Positions 27,260-34,133 of a stretch of DNA of 34,133 nucleotides are shown here, one piece after another. The notes beneath the pieces were generated by a model, which saw only the letters and a program-made list of their open reading frames with translations, was not told the DNA's origin and ran no database searches. The stretch's first letter is position 1. Every line of letters starts with the position of its first letter. Location: contig LFMX01000046.1 of the NCBI GenBank assembly GCA_001184405.1, positions 1-34,133 on the forward strand, in the 5' to 3' direction. Both the position numbers and the translations under genes were made by a program. Origin of the DNA: Candidatus Burkholderia humilis. GTDB taxonomy: Bacteria; Pseudomonadota; Gammaproteobacteria; Burkholderiales; Burkholderiaceae.

Positions 27260-27446
27260 CGGTTTTTGTCTTACGCGGCGGTACGTCGAGGTTCGAATAT
27301 TTCTGTGGACCGAGACAAGAAATGTCTCATTGACAGCGCAATATCACTCACGTAGTCGCCTTCAAAGCCTCAAAGCGAAGGCGTTTCAAACACAAACATG
27401 CTGATGGCCACCGCGCGCGGTGCGTCCTATCGTCTGGAGAGTCATC

Positions 27447-27780
27447 ATGGAACGTTTCGCCCGTTTGTTGCCCTTCCGCCAGTTCGGCCGCCTGCGTCAT
27501 TTGCGTGCGCTGATTTCCTGCGCCGTCACACGCGATTCGAAAACGCCTGATCTCTTCGACAACGGTGAAATGCCCGCTCTGCCATCGCGTCAGCCGGCAT
27601 TTGCGCGTGTGTCACTCAATAAGCGCGTTGCATGCGCAAACGCCGTCACATGCGCCGGTGCGCGTTTATCGCGGCGAGTCGCGGGTGATCATGGTCGGCA
27701 AGATCGGCGAGGTGTCGCGCATGATCGACCAGTGCATCGCCGAGGAAAGGGCGGGCATCAGCGGCGGCATTCTTGCGTGA
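27447..27780 (+). pseudogene. Small hypothetical gene, probably frameshifted
   Basis: ATG 27447 has a GGAGA ribosome site (27436-27440) and starts MERFARLLPFRQFGRLRHLR, a basic N-terminus. From about 27650 the first frame becomes Arg/His-rich junk, while the next frame gives a natural-looking end (VYRGESRVIMVGKIGEVSRM, then IDQCIAEERAGISGGILA) with a stop at 27778. I infer one gene of about 110 residues with an indel near 27640-27660. I do not recognise the family and assign no function. A hairpin, GAGACA-AGAAA-TGTCTC, lies upstream at 27312-27328. Confidence 0.5.
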
Positions 27781-27890
27781 AATGCCGATAATCGTGCTCA
27801 TGCGGCGTGAAATGTGAATCTCGGGATCGTTTCGGTGCCAGCGCGGTCAATTTCTGATTGACCACCACGCTAAAGAGGATTTGCTGCCGC

Positions 27891-28489
27891 ATGTCGCGTA
27901 CTACCCGTTCTGTTGCCGTCACGCTCGTCGTCGTTCTGTTGATCGCGGCGCTCGGCTTTGTTTATGCATCGCCTTACATTGCGCTGAATCGCGTGAAGCA
28001 GGCCGCCGATGCGCGCGATGCGCAAACCGTCAACGAATACGTCGATTTCCCCGCGCTGCGAACCAGTTTGAAGGAGCGGATCGCCGCGCTGCTGATGCGC
28101 CGGGTCGATATCCAAAAGAGCGGCAATCCGCTCGCCATCATCGGTGCGATGATCGACGCGGCGCTCGTCGGCCCGCTATTGGATTCCTACGCCACGCCCG
28201 ATGGCGTCGCCGCGATTCTGAATGGCATCCCGCCGCGCGGCGATCCAGGTGAAAAGCCGCCCGCGCCACCGCAAGCGGAGACGGCGGGCACCGCGCTGGC
28301 GCCGGTTTCCGGCGTGCCGCCTGCGCAATCGGCGCCGAGACAGCCGCCGCAAACCACGGCGGGCTATCGCAGTTTCGATACGTTCGTCGTTACCTACCAG
28401 CACGGCGCGGGCGATGCACGATATTCCGCGATCTTCCGCGTAGCGGGTTGATCAACTGGAAGCTCGTCGCCATCGATCTGAACGGTTGA
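27891..28489 (+). pseudogene. DUF2939-like protein with a frameshift near its C-terminus
   Basis: ATG 27891 with an AGAGGA ribosome site begins MSRTTRSVAVTLVVVLLIAA, a single N-terminal membrane helix. An extracytoplasmic domain follows (SPYIALNRVKQAADARDAQT; DFPALRTSLKERI), then a Pro/Ala-rich linker. The end of the domain reads YRSFDTFVVTYQHGAGDARY and SAIFRVAG, then meets TGA at 28449. In the next frame the expected end, GLINWKLVAIDLNG, runs to a stop at 28487. Only about 14 residues of a final strand are lost, so the protein could still be made; it is scored as broken because the lesion lies in the conserved domain. Confidence 0.7.
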
Positions 28490-28502
28490 CTTGCAGCAAC
28501 GA

Positions 28503-29012
28503 TCAAGCGCCCGCTTCCGCCTTGACCGGCTTGGCCGCATATGCCGCTTCGTCCTCCGCTTCCGCCGACTCGCCCGCCTGACACACGGCCACGAGAATGC
28601 TGCACGACACGCGATTGAGTAGCGGCGTGTTGCCCGAACCCATCCACCAGCGTGCGAGCCCGTTACGGCAGCGATGTCCGACGACGACAAGATCCACCTT
28701 CAGGCTGTCGGCCAGCGCCGCGATTTCATCGATCGGATGACCGAACGCGAAATGCCCTTGCGCCTGCAGTCCGCGCTCTCGCAGCCAGTCGACGCCCTCT
28801 TGCAAAATATCGCGCGCGGCGTCCTCGAAACGTCCGCATGCCATATCGGTTAGCAGTCCGGCACTCTGTGCAATGCTCGAGCGCATATCCACCACCGCCA
28901 GCACGTGCGTCTCGGCGTTCAGATCGAGCGCCAGGTTCGCGCCCTGACGCAGCGCCTTACGGCCTTCCCGCGAGCCGTCATAGCACAGCAGAATTTTTCG
29001 GTAGCTTGTCAT
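28503..29012 (-). CDS. Universal stress protein (UspA family)
   Basis: A 169-residue single Usp domain: MTSYRKILLCYDGSREGRKA at the start, with the nucleotide-binding region LVVVGHRCRNGLARWWMGSG near residues 108-127. A 25-residue Ala/Glu-rich tail follows. Such proteins are induced in starvation or low oxygen; nothing here shows its specific role. A GGGAGA ribosome site precedes ATG 29012. The gene converges on the DUF2939-like gene. Intact. Confidence 0.9.
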   Translation of the reverse strand: MTSYRKILLCYDGSREGRKALRQGANLALDLNAETHVLAVVDMRSSIAQSAGLLTDMACGRFEDAARDILQEGVDWLRERGLQAQGHFAFGHPIDEIAALADSLKVDLVVVGHRCRNGLARWWMGSGNTPLLNRVSCSILVAVCQAGESAEAEDEAAYAAKPVKAEAGA

Positions 29013-29369
29013 GATGATCTCCCTGCCGCTTCACGCTCGCGGCTAAGCATGCGCTTAACGATCGCTGCATCGAAACAGACTCAATCGCCCCACATGTCGC
29101 TTCATGATCGTGCGTCGCCTCATGCGTGGCAACGATGGAAAACGCTAAGGAACCGCGCGCCAGCCCACGCATTAGCGTGCACCGTGCCAGAAGTCGCGAG
29201 CACTTGACGGACAAGGCTCTGACGCTTTCCGCCGTGCTTTTCCCACACGCCGATGCCCCCGCCCGCGCACAGCTTTGACACGCATTCGCCGCGCCCGGTT
29301 GCACACCAACGCCGCTCTGGTGCATTGGATTACACTACCCCGCTGTATTTCCTCGCGCAGGCCGAATGC
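29013..29369. other. Divergent intergenic region, no gene seen
   Basis: 357 bases between the universal stress gene and the ABC transporter. A TACACT hexamer at about 29333 could be the -10 of the transporter genes, but no matching -35 is evident. No RNA gene, strong repeat or terminator was recognised. Confidence 0.4.
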
Positions 29370-30293
29370 ATGACTGATCAAACATTGCAGCGCGCAGCGG
29401 ACGAAACAAGCGATAAGCCCGCCGCCATCGAATTCACCGAAGTCAGGAAGCACTACGGGACCAAACGCGTCGTCGACGGTCTGTCCTTCGATGTGCGGGC
29501 CCGGCGAATGCTTCGGCCTGCTCGGTCCGAACGGTGCGGGCAAGACGACGACGCTCAAGATGCTGCTCGGCATTATGTCGCCGGATAGCGGCGTGATCCG
29601 GCTCGTCGGCGAACCGGTTCCGGCGCGCGCGCGTTTTGCGCGTCAGCGCGTGGGCGTCGTGCCGCAGTTCGACAATCTCAATCCCGACTTCACCGTGCGG
29701 GAAAACCTGCTCGTTTTCGGCCGATACTTCGGCATTGCGGGGGCACGCATGGATGCGCTCGTGCCGTCGCTGCTCGAATTCGCGCGTCTGGAAAGCAAGG
29801 CGGACGCGCGCGTCGGCGAACTGTCGGGCGGTATGAAGCGGCGCCTGACGCTCGCACGAGCGCTCGTCAACGATCCCGACGTGCTCGTCATGGACGAACC
29901 CACGACCGGTCTCGATCCGCAGGCGCGGCATATGATCTGGGAGCGTCTGCGTTCACTCTTGTCGCGCGGCAAGACCATTCTGTTGACCACACACTTCATG
30001 GAAGAAGCCGAGCGGCTTTGCGTGATCGAGGAAGGCCGCAAGGTCGCGGAAGGCCGGCCGCGCGAATTGATCGAATCCGTGATCGGGTCGGATGTGATAG
30101 AGATTTTCGGTCCCGATCCGCAGGCGCTCGCCGCCGAGCTCGAACCGTTCGCCGAGCGCATCGAAATCAGCGGCGAGACGCTTTTTTGTTACGTGGATGA
30201 TCCGCAGCCGGTGCACGCGTGCGTTATCTGCATCGGCCGGCGAATCTGGAAGATGTGTTCCTGCGTCTGACCGGACGTGAAATGGTGGATTAA
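29370..30293 (+). pseudogene. Broken ABC exporter ATPase (NodI-like)
   Basis: The first part reads [20 protein letters not shown]. One extra base in the GGGCCC run at 29497-29502 shifts the frame before [20 protein letters not shown]. Most of the ATPase is then open in the new frame: Walker A, signature LSGGMKRRL and Walker [15 protein letters not shown] second indel near 30211-30222 moves the end, [19 protein letters not shown], to a third frame that stops at 30291. The text resembles NodI-type and DrrA-type exporters, widespread in this group and not evidence of Nod factor export. ATG 29491 could still give a Walker-A-containing fragment. Confidence 0.88.
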
Positions 30294-30295
30294 CC

Positions 30296-30327
30296 GAATC
30301 AGCAGAATCAAGCGAATCAAGCGAATG
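30296..30327 (+). repeat. Nine-base tandem repeats between the exporter genes
   Basis: GAATCAGCA, GAATCAAGC and GAATCAAGC follow one another, then GAATG. This small slippage array lies directly after the ATPase stop. Confidence 0.75.
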
Positions 30328-30407
30328 AATTCCGTCGATCAAACCGGCATCAAAACGAAACGCGCACAGCGGCCCGCGCAGGACGCGCAAAGTCTCACGC
30401 CGATTTC

Positions 30408-31160
30408 GTGCTGCCCGCCAACGCCACGCACTGGATGTCCGTGTGGCGGCGCAATTACCTCGTGTGGAAGAAGCTCGCGATCGCATCGATGATCGGCAAT
30501 CTCGCCGATCCGATGATCTATCTGTTCGGTCTGGGCCTGATGGTCGGGCATGTCGAAGGCGTGTCGTATATCGCGTTTCTGGCGGCGGGCACGACTGCGT
30601 CGAGCGTGATGATGTCGTCGTCCTTCGAAGCAATGTACTCGGGTTTTTCGCGCATGCACGTGCAGTGCACGTGGGAAGCGATCATGCACACGCCGCTCAC
30701 GCTCGGCGACATCGTGCTCGGGGAAATCGTGTGGGCACCGAGCAAGTCGGTGTCGGGCGTCGCGATCATGATCGTCGCGGGCGCGCTCGGTTACGCGAGT
30801 TTTCCGTCGATGCTCATCGCGATTCCGGTGATCGTGCTGACGGGTTTGGCGTTCGCCAGCACCGCAATGGTCATCACCGCGATCGCGCCGAGTTACGACT
30901 TCTTCATGTTCTACCAAACGCTCGCGCTCACGCCGATGCTCCTGCTCTCCGGCGTGTTCTTTCCGGTGACGCAACTGCCGAACATCGCGCGGCATGTGAC
31001 GCAGGTTTTGCTGCTTTACCACGCGGTCGAACTGATGCGCCCCGCCATGCTCGCGCGTCCCGTCGATGCGCTCATGCTGCACGTCGCGGTGTTGATCGCG
31101 TATGTGATCGTGCCGTTTTTGCTGTGCGTGTGGCTGTTCCGGCGTCGCATGATGAAATAA
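30408..31160 (+). CDS. ABC-2 type exporter permease (NodJ-like), N-terminus uncertain
   Basis: The membrane protein has about six helices and matches NodJ/DrrB-like permeases (SVWRRNYLVWKKLAIASMIG; FLAAGTTASSVMMSSSFEAM; LSGVFFPVTQLP). It is the partner of the preceding ATPase gene. From GTG 30408 it has 250 residues, close to the family's length. A possible original start, ATG 30325, lies in a different frame, so an indel may have removed a short N-terminal tail. The transmembrane part is intact, but without its ATPase it would not transport. Confidence 0.75.
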   Translation: MLPANATHWMSVWRRNYLVWKKLAIASMIGNLADPMIYLFGLGLMVGHVEGVSYIAFLAAGTTASSVMMSSSFEAMYSGFSRMHVQCTWEAIMHTPLTLGDIVLGEIVWAPSKSVSGVAIMIVAGALGYASFPSMLIAIPVIVLTGLAFASTAMVITAIAPSYDFFMFYQTLALTPMLLLSGVFFPVTQLPNIARHVTQVLLLYHAVELMRPAMLARPVDALMLHVAVLIAYVIVPFLLCVWLFRRRMMK

Positions 31161-31162
31161 AA

Positions 31163-31196
31163 AACGGCGATGGTCCTTTTAAAGACCATCGCCGTT
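31163..31196. terminator. Terminator between the permease and gnd
   Basis: AACGGCGATGGTC (31163-31175) and GACCATCGCCGTT (31184-31196) form a perfect 13-base stem with an eight-base loop. The A run on the left supplies six Us for the leftward gnd transcript. Confidence 0.9.
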
Positions 31197-31204
31197 ACAC
31201 AAGC

Positions 31205-31232
31205 ACATCGGAGCATTAACATCGGAGCATTA
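31205..31232. repeat. Perfect 14-base tandem duplication at the end of gnd
   Basis: ACATCGGAGCATTA occurs at 31205-31218 and 31219-31232. The second copy contains the gnd stop codon (31230-31232), so the event duplicated the end of the gene without harming it. Confidence 0.93.
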
Positions 31233-32210
31233 CTTCACGCCGAATTCCTTATGTCCGCCGAAGCCGAAGCGCATTGCGGAAAGCATGCGTTCCGGGAACG
31301 ATTCGATATCGCGCGAACGGAAACGCGTGTACAACGCTGCGGACAGAACCTGCGCCGGCACCGCTTCCTCGATCGCCGCTTCGATCGTCCAGCGCCCTTC
31401 GCCGCTATCCGCGACTTCGGTCGAATAGCGTTCGAGCGAGCCATCGGTGGCAAGCGCCTCCGCCGTCAGATCGAGCAGCCATGACGACACCACGCTGCCC
31501 CTTCGCCACACTTCCGCGATGTCCGCCAGATCGAGCGAGTAGCGTTCGTTCTCGGGCAACTCCTTCGAGTCCTTGCGCTCGAGCACATGAAAGCCTTCGG
31601 CATAGGCCTGCATCAATCCATATTCGATGCCGTTGTGCACCATCTTCACGAAGTGCCCCGAGCCGACCGGCCCGCAATGCATATAACCGTTTTCGACGCG
31701 CGCATCGCGTCCTTCGCGGCCCGGCGTGAGCGGCACGTCGCCGCGGCCCGGCGCGAGCGTCGCGAGAATCGGATCGATGCGCTTCACGACTTCATCGTCG
31801 CCGCCGATCATCATGCAGTAGCCGCGCTCCAGTCCCCAGATGCCGCCCGACGTGCCGACATCGACGTAATGGATGCCCTGCTCCTTCAGTTGCCTGGCGC
31901 GACGGATATCGTCCTTATAGAAACTGTTGCCGCCGTCGATAATCACATCGTCCTTGCCGAGAATCTTCTGCAAGTCGGAAAGCGTGTCTTCAGTGATCTT
32001 GCCTGCGGGCAACATGAGCCAGATCACGCGCGGCGTCTGCAGCTTCGCCACCAGATCGCCGAGATCCTTTGCGCCGGTCGCACCTTCGCTCGCGAGCGCT
32101 TGCGTCGCTTCGGGCGCGTGATCGTAGACGACGCACTGATGACCGCCGCGCATGAGACGGCGTCCGATGTTGCCGCCCATGCGCCCCAGTCCTACGATGC
32201 CGATCTGCAT
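31230..32210 (-). CDS. gnd: 6-phosphogluconate dehydrogenase, decarboxylating (short form)
   Basis: Oxidises 6-phosphogluconate to ribulose 5-phosphate and CO2. The 326-residue protein is of the short type (GntZ/YqeC-like), not the 470-residue E. coli form. The nucleotide motif is [16 protein letters not shown]. The substrate loop reads [15 protein letters not shown], and the catalytic Lys and Asn lie in [16 protein letters not shown] 32210 has the ribosome site GGAGTGA, which overlaps the normal transketolase stop (32216-32218), so the two genes are coupled. A frameshift upstream now also lets translation of transketolase run into this gene in frame. The gene itself is intact. Confidence 0.92.
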   Translation of the reverse strand: MQIGIVGLGRMGGNIGRRLMRGGHQCVVYDHAPEATQALASEGATGAKDLGDLVAKLQTPRVIWLMLPAGKITEDTLSDLQKILGKDDVIIDGGNSFYKDDIRRARQLKEQGIHYVDVGTSGGIWGLERGYCMMIGGDDEVVKRIDPILATLAPGRGDVPLTPGREGRDARVENGYMHCGPVGSGHFVKMVHNGIEYGLMQAYAEGFHVLERKDSKELPENERYSLDLADIAEVWRRGSVVSSWLLDLTAEALATDGSLERYSTEVADSGEGRWTIEAAIEEAVPAQVLSAALYTRFRSRDIESFPERMLSAMRFGFGGHKEFGVK

Positions 32211-32215
32211 GTCAG

Positions 32216-34133
32216 TCACTCCTTGCCGTTGGATTTCACGCGCTCGATCTGCTTTTTCGCGGCGTCGTAGACGGCTTCCGGCGTGAAGCCGAACTTGGTC
32301 TTGAGCGCCTTCAGCGGTGCGGACGCGCCGAACGTATGCATGACGATCTGCGAACCGAAGCGGCCGACATAGCGGTCCCAGCCGAGCGTCGCGAGCCTGC
32401 TCGACGCACACACGCGCGTGCACGTCCGGCGGCAGCACCGAATCCTTGTACGCGGTGTCCTGTTTCTCGAAGATGTCCCACGACGGCATCGATACGACGC
32501 GCGCCGCGACACCTTCGCTCTTCAGCTTTTCATACGCATCGACGCACAGCGACACTTCGCTGCCGGTCGCGAGCAGCAGCACTTCGGGCTTCCTGCTGCC
32601 TTCGGTATCGGCGAGCACGTACGCGCCGCGCCGCACGCCTTCCGCCGACGCATATTTCGAGCGATCGAAGGTCGGCAGCGGCTGACGCGTCAGCACCAGA
32701 CACGACGGCTCCTTGTTATGCGACAGCGCGACGCGCCCCGATTCAGCGACTTCGTTGGCATCGGCGGGACGCAGGAGCGTGAGGCCCGGCACCGCGCGCA
32801 AGGACGCGAGCTGTTCGATCGGCTGGTGCGTCGGGCCGTCCTCGCCCACGCCGATCGAATCGTGCGTGAAGACGTAGATCACCGGCACTTCCATGATCGC
32901 GGAGAGGCGAATCGGCGGCTTCATGTAGTCGCTGAAAATCAGGAACGTCGATCCGTACGGACGCATGTTCGAGAGCGCCAGCCCGTTGCACACCGCGCCC
33001 ATGCCGTGCTCGCGAATGCCGAAATGCAGATTGCGGCCTTCGTAATTGTCGTGTTCGAAGCTGCCCGCGCCGTCGAACTTGAGATTCGTTTTCGTCGATG
33101 GCGACAAGTCCGCCGCACCGCCGATCAGCCACGGAATCTGCTGCGCGATGGCGTTGAGCACCTTTCCGGAGGAATCGCGCATGGCGAGACCTTTGGGATC
33201 GGCATCGAACTTAGGAATGGCGGCTTCCCAACCTTCGGGCAGCTTGTTGGCGAGCAAGGTCGCAAGCTGTTTCGCAAGTTCCGGGTCTTGCTTGCCGTAT
33301 GCGTCGTAGCGCTTTTGCCACTCGGCGTGCAGCTTCTTGCCGCGCGTGCCCATGCCGTCGGCAAAATGCTGCGTGACGCCATCGGGTACATAGAACTGTT
33401 TGTCTTCCGGCCAGCCGTAGAACTTCTTCGCCAGCTTCACTTCGTCTTCGCCAAGCGCTTCGCCGTGCGCGCTCGCCGTGTCCTGCTTGTTCGGCGCGCC
33501 CCATCCGATGATGCTCTTCACCACGATCAGCGTCGGTTTGTCGGTCGTCGCCTTCGCTTTATTGATGGCGTCTTCGAGCGCGGCGGCGTTGGCGTCATCG
33601 ACGTGCAGCGTGTTCCAGTTGTAGCCGTGAAAGCGCGCCTCCACGTCGTCGCTGTAGGCGAGGTCCGTGTGGTCTTCGATCGTGATGCGGTTGCTGTCAT
33701 AAATCCAGATCAGATTCGATAGCTGATGCCTCGCCAGCGATGTGGCTTCGTGCGAGACGCCTTCCATCATGTCGCCGTCGCCGCAGAGCGCGTAGACGCG
33801 GTAATCGAAGATCGTGTCGCCGCCCTTGTTGAAGTGCGCTTCCTTCCAGCGGGCCGCCATCGCCATGCCGACGCTGTTGCCGAGACCTTGCCCGAGCGGT
33901 CCGGTCGTGATTTCCACGCCGGTCGTCATGCGAAATTCCGGGTGGCCGGGCGTCTTGCTATCGAGCTGACGGAAATTTTCGATGTCCTGCAAGGACACGG
34001 CGGGCTTGCCGTTTTCATCGACTTCCTTGACGTCAGCGAGATGCAGCAGCAAATACAGCAGCATCGACGCATGCCGGACCGACAGCACGAAGCGGTCGCG
34101 GTTGGGCCACAGCGGCGCGTCGGGATCGTAGCG
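32216..34133 (-). pseudogene. tkt: Transketolase, partial at the window edge, frameshifted near its end
   Basis: ThDP enzyme of the pentose phosphate pathway. The visible text runs from [18 protein letters not shown] at the window end through the ThDP motif [18 protein letters not shown], then [15 protein letters not shown], to [13 protein letters not shown]. There one base is gained near 32391-32400. The normal ending ([20 protein letters not shown] to KSNGKE) stays in the other frame, stopping at 32216. The shifted frame has no stop and joins gnd. In addition the conserved Gly before the active-site His of the GHxSM motif is Arg here (VRHASM). The first residues lie outside the window. Confidence 0.82.

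Noticed and set aside
29370..31160. Evidence for Nod factor export or nodulation
   Set aside because: NodI/NodJ-like exporters are common in non-nodulating Burkholderia, no nodABC genes are in view, and the ATPase is broken.
31230..34088. A natural bifunctional transketolase-6-phosphogluconate dehydrogenase
   Set aside because: The proper transketolase ending and stop are present in the neighbouring frame, and gnd has its own ribosome site and start. The joined frame is a by-product of one indel.
9232..34133. Explaining the frameshifts as sequencing error
   Set aside because: Not fully excluded, because some indels lie in short homopolymers (C6 near 15465, A4 near 9737, GGGCCC at 29497). 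It is unlikely as a general cause, since lesions avoid core genes and include nonsense changes, clean tandem duplications and a deletion of about 200 bases.
1..34133. Mobile elements, prophage, defence islands or tRNA genes
   Set aside because: No transposase, integrase, terminal inverted repeats, phage genes, defence genes or tRNA cloverleaf could be recognised on either strand.

Overview
The window looks like chromosome from the Burkholderia / Paraburkholderia / Caballeronia group of Betaproteobacteria. The evidence is GC-rich coding sequence, protein sequences of Burkholderia type, and the gene order rpsF-priB-rpsR-rplI-dnaB. It also has a split ArnA, a DUF47-Pit phosphate pair and a gcl-hyi-glxR glyoxylate cluster with a divergent LysR gene. 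No insertion sequence, phage, CRISPR array, tRNA or rRNA was recognised. The most striking property is that about 14 of roughly 35 genes carry inactivating lesions (frameshifts, nonsense codons, internal deletions, short tandem duplications), while genes for core functions are intact. This fits a genome in reductive decay, as in host-restricted Burkholderia-type symbionts such as leaf-nodule symbionts. That assignment is inference.

Layout. 38-5195 (+): an intact arnB-arnC-arnA(formyltransferase)-arnA(decarboxylase)-arnD run that builds Ara4N-phosphoundecaprenol for lipid A; no arnT is in view. 5268-5729: peroxiredoxin bcp. 5714-5909: a candidate structured small RNA with its own promoter and terminator. 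6125-7966: PIN-PhoH ATPase. 8162-9142: NlpC/P60 lipoprotein with a repeat-rich tail. 9232-9849: dead short-chain dehydrogenase. 9892-11630 (-): Pit phosphate transporter and its DUF47 partner. 11769-14735 (-): dnaB, rplI, rpsR, priB and rpsF, all intact.

14859-19507: a dead LysR regulator facing a broken glyoxylate cluster (gcl twice frameshifted, hyi with a stop) that still ends in an intact tartronate semialdehyde reductase. 19819-20313: BON-LysM protein (Kbp/YgaU type). 20368-21360 (-): L-asparaginase. 21402-26330 (-): the whole sulfate/thiosulfate uptake locus sbp-cysT-cysW-cysA-cysB, in which every one of the five genes is broken, most of them more than once. 26588-27259 (+): intact lexA behind two tandem SOS boxes. 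27447-28489: two small broken genes. 28503-29012 (-): universal stress protein. 29370-31160 (+): NodI/NodJ-type ABC exporter with a frameshifted ATPase. 31230-34133 (-): gnd preceded by a transketolase whose late frameshift removes its stop and opens a reading frame into gnd.

Taken together, envelope modification, replication, translation, SOS control, phosphate uptake and phoH are conserved. Sulfate import, glyoxylate assimilation and their regulators are lost as units. No new defence or biosynthetic system was found. The points of interest are the pathway-wise decay, the mutational signature of short tandem duplications, the candidate RNA, and several regulatory structures.
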